A stretch of DNA of 64,000 nt from Holophagales bacterium (GTDB taxonomy: Bacteria; Acidobacteriota; Thermoanaerobaculia; Multivoradales; Multivoraceae). Position numbers and translations under genes: made by a program. Each line of letters opens with the position of its first letter. Position 1 is the stretch's first letter. Positions 50,295 through 60,133 of the stretch are shown here, piece by piece. Location of the stretch: positions 186,001-250,000 of the forward strand of contig VYDI01000028.1 in the NCBI GenBank assembly GCA_009843505.1. Direction: 5' to 3'. Below the pieces are notes generated by a model. It saw only the letters and a list, made by a program, of their open reading frames with translations, had not been told where the DNA came from and ran no database searches.

Positions 50295-53200
50295 GAGACG
50301 CCTCCGGTCGGGGCACTCCGCCAGCGCTCAGCGAGCTGGGCCACGGGGTCGATCAACAGGTCCTCGACGGGGAGTTCGGCCAGCAGCCGGTCGTCGAAGT
50401 CGGGCGCTTTCCTGAGCACGTGATCCCGGAGACCGTCGTATCGCTCGCGGTAGTCCGACAGCAGGCGCCGCATCGCGGGAGCTTCCGCCCGTTCCCGGAA
50501 GCGCACGTGGATCAGGACGAGGGCCGAGACCCCGCCGTCCGTGAACTCCGGTACGACGATGAAGACCCGTCCGTCGGTCCGCCCCCGGGCCGCCATCAGC
50601 CGGCCTTCGACCGCCACCGCGTACTTGGTGCCCTGGAGCAGCGGTTGCCGGACCGTCCGCGACTGGAGGTCGCGGCAGAGGCCGCCGGCGCGCAGGACCC
50701 GAATCGTGGCGTCGGCGCCAGGCGGCGGACCGTCGCCGCCCGCCCGGAGCCGGTAGCGGACGTAACCGAGAACCTGGTCGACGAAGGGGTCGAGCGCGCT
50801 CATCGTCCGTCGATCCTCGACCGAGATCGACTCCTCCGGTGAACCCGCCTGGTGGGTCGCCGCCGCCAGGGACATCCTGCCGAGAGTCTGGTCGTGCCGC
50901 GAGATGCCCACGGTGACCGTCTTCGCCTGGTGCTTGATCGTGTCGATGTGCCGGGTGAGGTCGTCGATCGCCGGAGTGAGAGCACCTCGCAACGCCCCCA
51001 GTGCGTTCTCTTCGCCGCCGTCGCCAGCGCCACGCAGCCCGTCGAGGGCCACCGCCAGCCGCACCGCCCTGCCGACGTGCAGGTTGCCGTCGTACCGGCC
51101 GCCGGCCAGGCCTTCGCCGACGGCGTCGATCTCGGCGCCGGCGATCTCGCGCAGTCGAGCCACCGGCCGCGCCGTGCCGGCGGCGACCACGTCGTCCACC
51201 GCCGTGCGGATCGCCCGCAGTGGCCTGGCGAGGTCGTCGATGGCGAGGGCCGCGTGGTAGCCGAACAGGTGACCGACGACTGTCGCCAGCACGAAGGACA
51301 GCTCGGGCGGAACCTCGGGCACTTCGATCGCCGCCGCCGCGGACGGGAACGCCGCGCCCTCGGAGGCGACGACGATCGGCGTCGCCCGGTGCGCGCGGTA
51401 GACGTCGATCTCCTTGCGCGTGTCAGCCGCCGTCGAGCCCTGAACTCCGGTCGCGCAGACCAGGATGAGGGGCTCGGACGACAGGTCGATGTGCTTCTTG
51501 TCTTCCGTCGCGTCGCAGGCGATCGCCTTGTAGCAGAGCTCGGAGAGCTTGATCCGGATCTCCTCCGCGGCGATCCGGTCGAGGCCGTTGCCGACAACCG
51601 ACCAGTCCCGCAATCGCGGCGCGTACTCCCTGGCGGCGGCGGCGATCGCGGGTCGCAGGGTCAGAGTGCGCTCCATCGCGCCGGGCAGGTTCCGCAGTTC
51701 CCGCAGAAGGCGGTCGGCGGCGGGGCGTTCGTCCGGCCCGCCCGCGACCTGGTCGGCGATTGCCACGGCGAGCAGCATCCCCGCTGCGATCTGGGAGTAG
51801 AAGGCCTTGGTGGACGCAACACTCATCTCGACGTCCCGCCCGTCCGAGGTGTAGAGCACACCGTCCGCCCGGTCCGCCAGATCCGAGTTGCGGCGGTTCA
51901 CGATCGCGATCGCGCGGGCGCCCCGCCGCTGCGCCAGGTTGACCGTGCGCAGCGTGTCCGTCGTCGTGCCGGACTGGCTGACCGCGACGACCAGGGTGTC
52001 GCGCATGTCAGGCGCCAGGTGGAAGCCCGAGAGCTCGGTGGCCGGCATCGCGTCGACCCGGGGGCGGCTGAGGCCACGCTCGCGCAGACGTCCCTCGATC
52101 GCCACGGCGATGCCCTGACCGGCGACGGCCGCTGTGCCCTGACCGGTGACGACGATGCGCGCAACCGCCCCCTCCCGCAGGCCGCGCGCAACCACCTCCG
52201 GCAACGTCGGCTCACCGACCGAAACCCGCAGGCGCCCGGTCGCGTCCTCCCGCAGCTTGCCGCGCACCGTGTTGCGCACGGAACGCGGCGCCTCGCTGAT
52301 CTCCTTGAGCAGGAAGTGAGGGAACTCGCCCCGGTCGATGTCGCGGGTCGTGATTTCGGCATGATCGAGCTCTTCCGGCACCAACGGCAGCGGCGAGCCT
52401 CCGGCCGAGTACCGCTCGATGCCCTCGAGTTCGCCGGCGCGATCGGCGTCGAGTACGGCGATCTGGCCCCAACCGGCGCCGGCGCGGTCCGGTTCCGCCT
52501 CGCCGTCCAGACGCAGCCAGGTCGAGCTCTCCTCGACCAGGCCGTAGGGTTCGCTGGCGACCACGAAGGCGTGATCGGCCAGCCCGACGTAGAGACCCTG
52601 GCCGCTGCCCTGGGTCGCCAGGTAGAGCCGTGACGGATCGTCCCAGGTGAGCGCGCCGAGAGCGAGCGAACCCTCGAACGCGGCCACGGTCTCGCGGAAG
52701 CCGTCGAAGGCCGTGTCGCCGCCGGCCAGCCGGCGCGACATGAGAACCGGCATCACCTTCGCGTCCGTGGTGATGCGCGAGTCGAACTCCAGGCTCTCGA
52801 GCACCGTCAGGTCGGCGTGGTTGTCGATGTCGCCGTTGATCGCCGCGATCACCTGGGGCGGCCGCTCCGCGTCGTTCAGCGGATGCGCGTTCGCCTCGTT
52901 GATCCGGCCGACGCTGGCCCAGCGCGTGTGCCCGAGCACGGCCGCCTCGACGTCCGGGCTCCCGACCGCCGCCGCCAGCAACGGATCGGAGGCGACCGCG
53001 TCGCGCAGAAAACGGACGTTGTCGCCCAGTTCCCCGATCTCCTCCGCGCACTTGTAGACCAGGCCGATCCGTGCTCCACCCAACAGAACCGCGCGATGAC
53101 CGAACAACGGATCCCCGGCGCGGCCGTCGAGTTCGGCACGGATCGCCGGATCGTCCGGGTCGACGCCGTGCCCGGAGAGCAGGAGGAACAGCCCGGCCGA

Positions 53201-53734
53201 GTCCCGGCCGCGGATCTCGAGCCGGTCGAGCGAGGAGAAGGCCTGCTGAACGGCGATCAGAACGTCGAGCCCGGCGTCGCTGACACCGGCCGGCGCCAGT
53301 GCGTCCACTTCAACCGCGGTCCGTAGCCGGTCGCGGCGAATCGCCCACTCTGCGTCGGCCAACGCCGCCGCGGCCCGATTCACCGCCTCCAGGCCGGCAT
53401 CGCCGAAGCGCGCAGCACCGGCATCGAGGCTGACTTGCAGCCGGCTCACCGCCGCGGAGCAGGGCGCCAGGGCATCGGCGATCGCGGCCCGCAGCGATTC
53501 GTCGCGCACGAGGGACCGAACAGCCGGGCGGGCCCGCAACCGCCGGTCCCAGTCGGCCAGTCCGGATGCCGCGGCCGAAAGGGACGAGGCCAGCTCCTGC
53601 GCCTCGGCGCGGCCGCTATCGCGAACCGCGGCCCCGGCGGCTCGGCCGGCGGCCGCGAGGCCCTCCAGCAGCTCGCGCGAGTCGATCGCCGGTCCGGGGT
53701 GGGGGCGCATCAGGATGCCGACGATCCCGCACAT
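50291..53734 (-). CDS. Giant glutamine-dependent aminotransferase/SIS-domain protein (GlmS-like)
   Basis: 1147-residue protein, nearly twice the length of normal GlmS. It starts MCGIVGIL, with C2 the N-terminal nucleophile of the glutaminase domain, but the next GlmS motif RGRDSAGL is delayed to about residue 175 by a helical insertion, and GHTRWASVGRINEANAHPL comes at about 269. Two SIS domains follow: the first with VVAVSQSGTTTDT and EMSVASTKAF, the second with GNGLDRIAAEEIRIKLSELCYKA. The stretch AKTVTVG at about 937 resembles the GlmS C-terminus AKSVTVE, but some 205 more residues follow. The start is ATG 53734, not the upstream open frame. Coupled to the epimerase gene. Confidence 0.87.
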   Translation of the reverse strand: MCGIVGILMRPHPGPAIDSRELLEGLAAAGRAAGAAVRDSGRAEAQELASSLSAAASGLADWDRRLRARPAVRSLVRDESLRAAIADALAPCSAAVSRLQVSLDAGAARFGDAGLEAVNRAAAALADAEWAIRRDRLRTAVEVDALAPAGVSDAGLDVLIAVQQAFSSLDRLEIRGRDSAGLFLLLSGHGVDPDDPAIRAELDGRAGDPLFGHRAVLLGGARIGLVYKCAEEIGELGDNVRFLRDAVASDPLLAAAVGSPDVEAAVLGHTRWASVGRINEANAHPLNDAERPPQVIAAINGDIDNHADLTVLESLEFDSRITTDAKVMPVLMSRRLAGGDTAFDGFRETVAAFEGSLALGALTWDDPSRLYLATQGSGQGLYVGLADHAFVVASEPYGLVEESSTWLRLDGEAEPDRAGAGWGQIAVLDADRAGELEGIERYSAGGSPLPLVPEELDHAEITTRDIDRGEFPHFLLKEISEAPRSVRNTVRGKLREDATGRLRVSVGEPTLPEVVARGLREGAVARIVVTGQGTAAVAGQGIAVAIEGRLRERGLSRPRVDAMPATELSGFHLAPDMRDTLVVAVSQSGTTTDTLRTVNLAQRRGARAIAIVNRRNSDLADRADGVLYTSDGRDVEMSVASTKAFYSQIAAGMLLAVAIADQVAGGPDERPAADRLLRELRNLPGAMERTLTLRPAIAAAAREYAPRLRDWSVVGNGLDRIAAEEIRIKLSELCYKAIACDATEDKKHIDLSSEPLILVCATGVQGSTAADTRKEIDVYRAHRATPIVVASEGAAFPSAAAAIEVPEVPPELSFVLATVVGHLFGYHAALAIDDLARPLRAIRTAVDDVVAAGTARPVARLREIAGAEIDAVGEGLAGGRYDGNLHVGRAVRLAVALDGLRGAGDGGEENALGALRGALTPAIDDLTRHIDTIKHQAKTVTVGISRHDQTLGRMSLAAATHQAGSPEESISVEDRRTMSALDPFVDQVLGYVRYRLRAGGDGPPPGADATIRVLRAGGLCRDLQSRTVRQPLLQGTKYAVAVEGRLMAARGRTDGRVFIVVPEFTDGGVSALVLIHVRFRERAEAPAMRRLLSDYRERYDGLRDHVLRKAPDFDDRLLAELPVEDLLIDPVAQLAERWRSAPTGGVS

Positions 53735-53804
53735 GGGTTCCCGAAGCTTAGCCCGGATCCCATCCAGCGACGCTAAGCTCGCACCCTCGGGAGATCCGAC
53801 CGGA

Positions 53805-54638
53805 ATGCAGGACACATCGACATTCCTCGCCGCGGTGGTCCAGATGGGCTCCACCTCGGACGAGCAGGCGAACTGGGAAGCCGCCCGGCACTGGATCGAG
53901 ACAGCCGCGGACCGCGGAGCCACGTTCGTGTCCACGCCCGAGAACACGAACTACCTCGGGCCGCACAAGGAGAAAGTCGAGCTGGCCGAGCCGACCTCGG
54001 GCGCCACCTGCGCCCGCTTCGCCGGCCTGGCCCGGGACCGCGGCATCTACCTCCTGCTCGGCTCCTACAACGAGAAGGCGCCGGACGAGAGCGAGCGCTG
54101 CTACAACACCAGCGTCCTGTTCGACCCGCAGGGGGAGATCGTCGCCACCTACCGCAAGATCCACCTCTTCGACGTCGACGTCTCCCCGGAGGTCCGGTTC
54201 CTGGAGTCGAAGACGGCCGTACCCGGCGAGGACGTCGTGACGGTCGACACGCCGTTTGCGCGGCTCGGCCTCACGATCTGCTACGACATGCGCTTCCCCG
54301 AGCTCTACCTGAAGCTGGCCCGGAACGGCGCCGAGGTCCTGACCGTCCCTTCGGCCTTCACCCTGATGACCGGCAAGGATCACTGGTTCCCGCTGCTGCG
54401 GGCCCGGGCGATCGAAACCCAGTGCTACGTGCTGGCTGCGGCGCAGACCGGCCGCCACGACGACCGCGGGCTGCGCCACAGCTACGGCCACTCCGTGATC
54501 ATCGACCCGTGGGGCCACGTCCTGGCCGATGCCGGCGACGGGCCCGGCATCGCGATCGCGGAGATCGACCGCAGCCGCGTCGCCGAGGTGCGGCGCTCGA
54601 TGCCGGTCGCCTCGCACCGCAGGCTGCCGATCGGCTGA
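53805..54638 (+). CDS. Nit-type carbon-nitrogen hydrolase (omega-amidase/NIT family)
   Basis: 277-residue nitrilase-superfamily amidase. The E-K-C triad is E46 (TPENTN), K118 (YRKIHLFDV), C159 (TICYDMRFPELY), and the sequence follows the NIT1/NIT2 branch, which deaminates alpha-keto amides or deaminated glutathione. No signal peptide. The start is ATG 53805. It is divergent from the giant GlmS-like gene, which also produces or uses glutamine-derived amides, and is followed 15 bases later by a transporter gene. Confidence 0.9.
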   Translation: MQDTSTFLAAVVQMGSTSDEQANWEAARHWIETAADRGATFVSTPENTNYLGPHKEKVELAEPTSGATCARFAGLARDRGIYLLLGSYNEKAPDESERCYNTSVLFDPQGEIVATYRKIHLFDVDVSPEVRFLESKTAVPGEDVVTVDTPFARLGLTICYDMRFPELYLKLARNGAEVLTVPSAFTLMTGKDHWFPLLRARAIETQCYVLAAAQTGRHDDRGLRHSYGHSVIIDPWGHVLADAGDGPGIAIAEIDRSRVAEVRRSMPVASHRRLPIG

Positions 54639-54653
54639 GCTCCGAGTCGGGCG

Positions 54654-56432
54654 ATGGACATCTGGATCCTCATCGCGATCATCGTCTTCACGTTCCTGGC
54701 GTTCAGCTTCGAATGGCTACGGATCGACGCGGTCGCCCTCTCCAGCCTGGGGCTGCTGCTCCTGTTCGGACTGGTGACGCCCCAGGAGGCAATCCGCGGT
54801 TTCAGCAACGACGCCGTCATCACGGTGATGATGATGTTCATCCTGAGCTACGGGCTGACCCATACCGGTCTGATCGACCGCTTCGGCCAGAAGCTCGCGC
54901 AGATGTCCGGCCACACGCACTGGGCCGCCGCGATCACCCTGATCCTGGTCTGCGGAGTGCTCTCGGCCTTCATCAACAACACCGCCGCGCTGGCGATCCT
55001 GATGCCGGTCGCCATACAGATCGGGAAGCACTACGGCGTGTCGCCGTCGCGGATCCTGCTCCCTCTCTCCTACCTCTCGATCCTGGGCGGCACCTGCACC
55101 CTGATCGGCACGTCGACGAACCTGCTGGTCGCCTCCATATCGGCGGAGTACGGCTACGGAGCTTTCAGCATGTTCGAGTTCCTGGCGCTCGGACTGATCC
55201 TTCTGGTCGGCGGCTTCGCGTACATCGTCTTCGTGCCGATGCGCCGCCTCCCGGACCGCGCCGGCGCCTCCGACCTGACCACCAAGTACCGACTGTCCTC
55301 GTTCCTGACCGAGGTCCAGGTGCCGAAGGGGAGCTCGCTCGTCGGCAGCAACGTGGTCGACGCGCACATCAACGAACGTTTCCGCCTCACGGTGCTCGAG
55401 ATCCTGCGCGGCGAGGAGCGGATCGCCGTCGAGCTCCGCTCCACGCCGATGCAGGGCGGCGACCTCCTGATCGTCGAAGGCCGGATGGACGACATCGTCA
55501 GCTTCCGCGACCACTACGGCCTGCGCCTTCGCACGGAGACGAAGATCGGCGACCGCGACCTCTCCGACAAGAACAACATCATGGCGGAGATCCAGCTCTC
55601 GCCGGTCTCCCGGGTCACCGGTTCGACCATTCGCGACCTTGACTTCCGCCGCCGCTTCGGCTGCTTCGTGCTGGCGCTCAACCGCACGGGCGACCCGATC
55701 CGCGAGAAGCTGGCCCACATCGTCCTCCACAACTGGGACACACTGCTTGTCTTCGGCCCCCGTTCCCGGATCGAGGCCCTCTACGAGACGGAGGACTTCA
55801 TCCCGTTGCAGCAGGACGTCAAGCTACGCCTCGTCACCCCGCGGCGCTGGTGGCTCGCCGTGGTGATCGTCCCGATCGTCGTCATCGTCGCGGCCACCGG
55901 CGTCACCTCGATCCTGAAGGCCTCGATCCTGGGCGCCGTGGCGCTGATCGCCTTCGGCGGCATCTCGGTGCAGCAGGCATACGAGGCGATCAACTGGACG
56001 GTCATCTTCCTGCTCGTCGGCACTCTGCCGCTGGGAATCGCGATGGAGAAGACCGGCCTCGCGGCAATGATCGGAGAGACGATCGCGAACGCCGGCGCCG
56101 ACTACGGGCCCTGGGTGGTCATCGCGCTCATCTACGTAGCGACGGCCTTGCTCTCGGAGATCATCTCGAACAACTCGACCGCCGTGCTCATGGTGCCCAT
56201 CGCCGGCACCGCCGCGGCGTCGATGGGACTCGACCCGAAGCCGTTCATGATGACCGTCGCCTTCGCCGCCTCCGCCAGCTTCCTGACCCCGATGGGCTAC
56301 AAGACCAACGCCATGGTCTTCGGCCCCGGCGGCTACCGCTTCATGGACTACGTGAAGTTTGGTACACCGATCAAGATCCTCTGCTGCGTTCTGTCGGTGT
56401 GGCTGATTCCCGTGTTCTGGCCGCTGACCTAG
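54654..56432 (+). CDS. SLC13-family permease with TrkA-C domains
   Basis: 592-residue inner-membrane symporter of the divalent anion:Na+ (SLC13/DASS) group, with about 11-12 transmembrane segments. The two SLC13 repeat motifs are seen: SAFINNTAALAILMPVAIQI with GTSTNLL, and SEIISNNSTAVLMVPIA with LTPMGYKTNAMVFG. Two TrkA-C-like domains lie in the central cytoplasmic loop (about residues 215-370), a form typical of sulfate and small-anion transporters. The substrate is unknown. It starts 15 bases after the Nit amidase gene. Confidence 0.9.
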   Translation: MDIWILIAIIVFTFLAFSFEWLRIDAVALSSLGLLLLFGLVTPQEAIRGFSNDAVITVMMMFILSYGLTHTGLIDRFGQKLAQMSGHTHWAAAITLILVCGVLSAFINNTAALAILMPVAIQIGKHYGVSPSRILLPLSYLSILGGTCTLIGTSTNLLVASISAEYGYGAFSMFEFLALGLILLVGGFAYIVFVPMRRLPDRAGASDLTTKYRLSSFLTEVQVPKGSSLVGSNVVDAHINERFRLTVLEILRGEERIAVELRSTPMQGGDLLIVEGRMDDIVSFRDHYGLRLRTETKIGDRDLSDKNNIMAEIQLSPVSRVTGSTIRDLDFRRRFGCFVLALNRTGDPIREKLAHIVLHNWDTLLVFGPRSRIEALYETEDFIPLQQDVKLRLVTPRRWWLAVVIVPIVVIVAATGVTSILKASILGAVALIAFGGISVQQAYEAINWTVIFLLVGTLPLGIAMEKTGLAAMIGETIANAGADYGPWVVIALIYVATALLSEIISNNSTAVLMVPIAGTAAASMGLDPKPFMMTVAFAASASFLTPMGYKTNAMVFGPGGYRFMDYVKFGTPIKILCCVLSVWLIPVFWPLT

Positions 56433-56438
56433 GACCGC

Positions 56439-57263
56439 CTACCGCTGGCAGCGCGGGCAGTAGTACGTGCTGCGGTTCGAGATGACGATCCGGCGGATGC
56501 CCGCCCCGCAGCCGGCCGGGCAGGCCTCGCCCTCGCGATCGTACACGTCGAGCGAGACCTGGAAGTAGCCCGAGTTGCCTTCGCCGTCGGCGAAGTCGTT
56601 CAGCGTCGTCCCGCCCTGCTCGATTGCCTCGCCCAGCACCTCCCGCACCGCCGCGGCGAGAACGTCGAACCGTCGCCGGGCGATCCGCGCCACCGAACGG
56701 CGAGGATGAATGCGCGCCCGGTACAGCGCCTCGGAGGCGTAGATGTTGCCCACGCCGACGACGACCGAAGCGTCCATCAGGAAGCTCTTGACCGGGGCCG
56801 TCCGGCCGCGCGCGAGGCCGGCGAGCCGGGCGCCGTCGAACCCGGGCGCCAGAGGTTCGACGCCGAGATGGCGAAAGTGCCGGTCCCGGTCCAGGCCCTC
56901 CGTCGAGGCAACGAAGGCGACGCCGAAACGACGCGGGTCACGGAAGCGCAGCCGGCGGCCGGAAGCGAGTTCGAAGCCCAGGTGCTCGTGGTCCGCGAGC
57001 GGTTCCATTCGATCGACCAGGGTCAGCCGGCCACTCATCCCGAGATGCACCACCAGGGTCTCGCCGCCGGAGGCGTCGATCCACAGGTACTTCGCGCGCC
57101 GGCGCAAACCGACGATCCTGCGGCCTTCCAGCCGGCGCAGCCGCCGTTCGCAGAGCGGCTCGCGCAGGGTCGGGAAGTGGACGCGGACCGCCTCGAAGCG
57201 ATCGCCGACGAGCGGCTGTTTCAGGCTCCGCCGCAGGACCTCGACTTCGGGCAGCTCGGGCAC
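56439..57263 (-). CDS. mutM: Formamidopyrimidine-DNA glycosylase
   Basis: 274-residue Fpg/MutM base excision enzyme for oxidised purines. The mature N-terminus begins P-E-L-P-E-V-E, with the proline nucleophile after the initiator GTG (57263). Also present are the helix-two-turn-helix region (VVGVGNIYASEALYRARIHP) and the C-terminal zinc finger C-P-A-G-C ... YYCPRCQR. The start overlaps nothing but is one base from the holA-like stop, so the two genes are in one operon. Confidence 0.96.
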   Translation of the reverse strand: MPELPEVEVLRRSLKQPLVGDRFEAVRVHFPTLREPLCERRLRRLEGRRIVGLRRRAKYLWIDASGGETLVVHLGMSGRLTLVDRMEPLADHEHLGFELASGRRLRFRDPRRFGVAFVASTEGLDRDRHFRHLGVEPLAPGFDGARLAGLARGRTAPVKSFLMDASVVVGVGNIYASEALYRARIHPRRSVARIARRRFDVLAAAVREVLGEAIEQGGTTLNDFADGEGNSGYFQVSLDVYDREGEACPAGCGAGIRRIVISNRSTYYCPRCQR

Positions 57264-57264
57264 G

Positions 57265-58752
57265 TCAGCGCCGGCTGCCCGGCGAGCCTCCCCCGGCAAC
57301 CGCCAAGACCAGAGCCTCAAGCGCGGCGGTGCCTTCACCGCTGCCGCCCCGCAAGCGAATCTCCGCCTCGAGGACCTTCCAGGGAAGCTCACCCATCGCC
57401 GAGACGGCCTCCGGACTGCGGCGGGCCATGGCCGCCTTGTACATCTGGAAAAGGGGCCACGGGCCGGGCTTTCTCACCGCGCCCGGCCACTCCGCCATCA
57501 GTTTCGGCAACACTCGGGCCTTGAAGCCGTTGTAGTTCCCCGCCTCCGGCAGATTGTGAGCCATGGCGAGACCGTGGACAGCGGCCAACTGCTGACAGCG
57601 GCCGGCCAGCAGACTCAGGAACCGGAACCGCTCACCCTGTTCGTCTGCCGCGCTGTGGAGGTAGCGACGAAGTGCCGCCAACGCCGCGCCGGGCTTCCCG
57701 CCCTCCATCGCGTTGAAGACATCCCACACGTCCTGCTCGCCCCGGTCCACGACCGACTCTTCTACCGTGGCGAGGTCGATGCGGCTGGTGCCCTCCGGCA
57801 CACCGGCGGCGATCTTTCGATACTCGGCCGCGAAGCGTGCCGCCGAGGCTTCATCCGCCGCCGAGGGGCCCCAGCCCTCCTTGCGCAACGTACGGCGCGC
57901 CAACTCCCGGGCCGCGACCGGTTCGATTCGCACGCCCGTCTCCCGCTCCAACTCGGCCACCACCGGGTCGAGGCCAGTCATCCTGCCACCGCGATCGAAA
58001 GCAAGTTGCTCGACCTCAAAAGCCGCGTTTCGTTCAAACAGACGGAGTACGAGGGGGTGCTTGCGATCCACGCTGCGTTCGGCGAACACCAGGGCGTGGC
58101 CTTCCGGCAGGCCGCCTTCCGCGGTCCGGTCGAGTTCCGCCAGGTTGCTTGTCGACCAACCGGTGAGATCTTCCGCTCGCGCAGCCTCCAGTAGTGCCGA
58201 GAGTCCCCGGGAAAGCTGGTCCCGTTCCTTCTTCGGCCGACCTCGGCGGCCGCCCTTTCGCTGTCCCTTGCCGCCCGCGAGAGCCGAGTCGGGCAGCGCG
58301 GCGATCGCCTCCTCGGCGGCGCCCGCAGTCGGGTCGATACCGAACAGCCGCAACGTCTGAAGAAGAGGACCCGCCGCCCTTCTCTCGGGCACCGAGAGCC
58401 CTTCGCCTGCTACGCCAACCAGGCCGTAGTCATCGCCCAGGACCTCAGCCGCCTCGTCGATCAGCTCGGCCGCGGCATCCTTGTCGGCAAACTCCGCACT
58501 GGCCACGACCAACGCGACCTTGGCCGGCTCGAACAGGGAAAAGGTGAACAGGTCAGCGAGAACCGTTCCCAGTTCCTCACCGGCCGCGCCCGTGTGGACC
58601 GCCACCTCACAACCAGCCGCGGTAGCCAAGGCCTCCGCGACTCGACTCGCTTCTCGCGTGGCCAGCACCTGCTCACCGATCACCAGGTAGAGCGGCTGGC
58701 GTTCGCCGCCTTCGATTCGCTCGACGGCGGCGTCGATTTCGGGTGCCTTCAC
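57265..58752 (-). CDS. holA: DNA polymerase III delta subunit-like protein
   Basis: 495-residue protein resembling HolA, the clamp-loader delta subunit. The N-terminal pattern PLYLVIGEQVLATREASRVAEAL is typical, followed by an AAA-like domain and C-terminal helical collar region (KPGAALAALRRYL). An unusual basic insertion (GGKGQRKGGRRGRPKKERDQ) around residue 150 lengthens it well beyond the usual 340. It starts at GTG 58752, overlapping the stop of the DksA-like gene (GTGA), and its stop is one base from the mutM start. Confidence 0.75.
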   Translation of the reverse strand: MKAPEIDAAVERIEGGERQPLYLVIGEQVLATREASRVAEALATAAGCEVAVHTGAAGEELGTVLADLFTFSLFEPAKVALVVASAEFADKDAAAELIDEAAEVLGDDYGLVGVAGEGLSVPERRAAGPLLQTLRLFGIDPTAGAAEEAIAALPDSALAGGKGQRKGGRRGRPKKERDQLSRGLSALLEAARAEDLTGWSTSNLAELDRTAEGGLPEGHALVFAERSVDRKHPLVLRLFERNAAFEVEQLAFDRGGRMTGLDPVVAELERETGVRIEPVAARELARRTLRKEGWGPSAADEASAARFAAEYRKIAAGVPEGTSRIDLATVEESVVDRGEQDVWDVFNAMEGGKPGAALAALRRYLHSAADEQGERFRFLSLLAGRCQQLAAVHGLAMAHNLPEAGNYNGFKARVLPKLMAEWPGAVRKPGPWPLFQMYKAAMARRSPEAVSAMGELPWKVLEAEIRLRGGSGEGTAALEALVLAVAGGGSPGSRR

Positions 58753-60113
58753 TCGTCTGCGGGGAGCCGGCCCTTCTCTTCGAGTTCCTGACAGTCGACG
58801 CAGTAGGGCGCCCACGGCACGGCCTCCAGCCTGGCGCGGCCCAGTTCGTTGCTGCAGTGGACGCAAATGCCGAACGTGCCGTCGTCCAGCCGGGCCGTCG
58901 CTTCGACAATCCGGTTCAGCAGGATGCCGTCGCTGTCCGAGAGCGAGAAGTTCAACTCCCGGCTGTAGGCATGATTCGCCCGGTCGACCAGGTCCTCCGC
59001 GCCTTCGCCGGTCGACGCCTTGAGGCCGGCTGTCAGGTCGCGGTTGTAGCGACCGAACAGCTCCCGCCGCTTCTCTTCGAGGCGCTCCCGTACCCAATCG
59101 AAGTCGAGCGCCGCATTCTCTCTCCTGGCGCCCCCGCCTCTGCCGCCATTGGCGCGCTGCGGCCGAAGCAGCAACGTCGGCGGCTTCTTCGGCTGCGGCT
59201 TCTTGCGGGCTGCCTTCTTCCGGGCGGGTTGGCTTCTCTCCGGTTTCGCCTCTGACTCGACCTGGACTTCTTCGGGCGGCGCTGCCGCGTGCTCGGCCGC
59301 CTTCTCCGCAGCCGCCTTCTCGGCGGCCTCCGCCTTCGCGACCAGTCTCTCAGCCGCCGCCGCCGCCCGCTCGGCCTCCCTGGCAGCGACCTTCGCTGCC
59401 TCCGCCGCCTTCGCGGCCTTCTCAGACGCCGCCGCCCTGGAGGCGGAGGTCCGGGCCGACTTGCGCGCGGCTGTGCCCTTGGCGGCGGCATCCCTGGCGG
59501 CCGCTTGCGCCGCGGACTTGCGTTCGGCCAGCAGCTTCGCGGCCCTGGCCGCGGCGTTGCCGCTCGTAGTGGCCAACCGGCGGGACGCCGCCGCGGCCTT
59601 CTTCTTCGCGGCTGCGTCTTGCCGGCCCCTGGTCGCGGCTTCGGCGGTCGTCCCGGCCGCACGATCCGCTTTGGCGGCCTCGCGCTTCCGGAGCGCGGAC
59701 TCGCGCGCGGCCTGCTTCGCCGCAGCCGTGCCTGCAGCGGCCACTTCAGCCGCCTTGGCCGCAGCTGCCTGTTCAGCGGCCGCCTTCCGTTCGGCCTTCG
59801 TCGCCGACGCGCGCCGCGCCGACGCCTCCTTCTCGGCGGCGGCGGCCGCATCCTTTCTGGTCGCGGCGATCTTGCCGGCCCTGGCCGCGGCCGCGGCTCC
59901 GGCTTTCTCTTCCCGAGCCGCCTTTTGTGCCGCCCCCTTCTTCTCCGACGCTACCTTCGCCGCCCGCTCGGCCGAGGCGGCCTTGCGAACCGCCGCGGAC
60001 CTCGCCTTCCTGGCTGCGGACCGGGCCGCGGCGAGCTCTCGCGCCGCGGCCGCAGCCGCTTCCTTGATGTCGTTCGATCCGTCGGTTCGAGAGGCCTCGT
60101 CCGCGTTTGCCAC
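58749..60113 (-). CDS. DksA/TraR-type zinc-finger protein with a long Ala/Lys-rich N-terminal region
   Basis: 454-residue protein. The C-terminal 110 residues form a DksA/TraR-type module with a zinc finger C-x2-C ... C-x2-C in ICVHCSNELGRARLEAVPWAPYCVDCQE and the preceding helices (LFGRYNRDLTAGL). The first 300 or so residues are almost only Ala, Lys, Arg, Glu, with repeating KAA/RAA units (for example AAKAAEVAAAGTAAAKQAARES), like histone H1 or polyalanine-lysine tails, followed by KPQPKKPP. It may bind DNA or RNA polymerase. The start is GTG 60113, with GGAGGG; the zinc finger is secure, the tail unusual. Confidence 0.8.
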   Translation of the reverse strand: MANADEASRTDGSNDIKEAAAAAARELAAARSAARKARSAAVRKAASAERAAKVASEKKGAAQKAAREEKAGAAAAARAGKIAATRKDAAAAAEKEASARRASATKAERKAAAEQAAAAKAAEVAAAGTAAAKQAARESALRKREAAKADRAAGTTAEAATRGRQDAAAKKKAAAASRRLATTSGNAAARAAKLLAERKSAAQAAARDAAAKGTAARKSARTSASRAAASEKAAKAAEAAKVAAREAERAAAAAERLVAKAEAAEKAAAEKAAEHAAAPPEEVQVESEAKPERSQPARKKAARKKPQPKKPPTLLLRPQRANGGRGGGARRENAALDFDWVRERLEEKRRELFGRYNRDLTAGLKASTGEGAEDLVDRANHAYSRELNFSLSDSDGILLNRIVEATARLDDGTFGICVHCSNELGRARLEAVPWAPYCVDCQELEEKGRLPADE

Positions 60114-60133
60114 CTGATCCCTCCGCACGCGGC

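Noticed and set aside
50852-52633. 593-codon open frame on the plus strand opposite the GlmS-like gene
   Set aside because: Antisense to SIS domains; composition is Arg/Asp/Val-rich without domain features.
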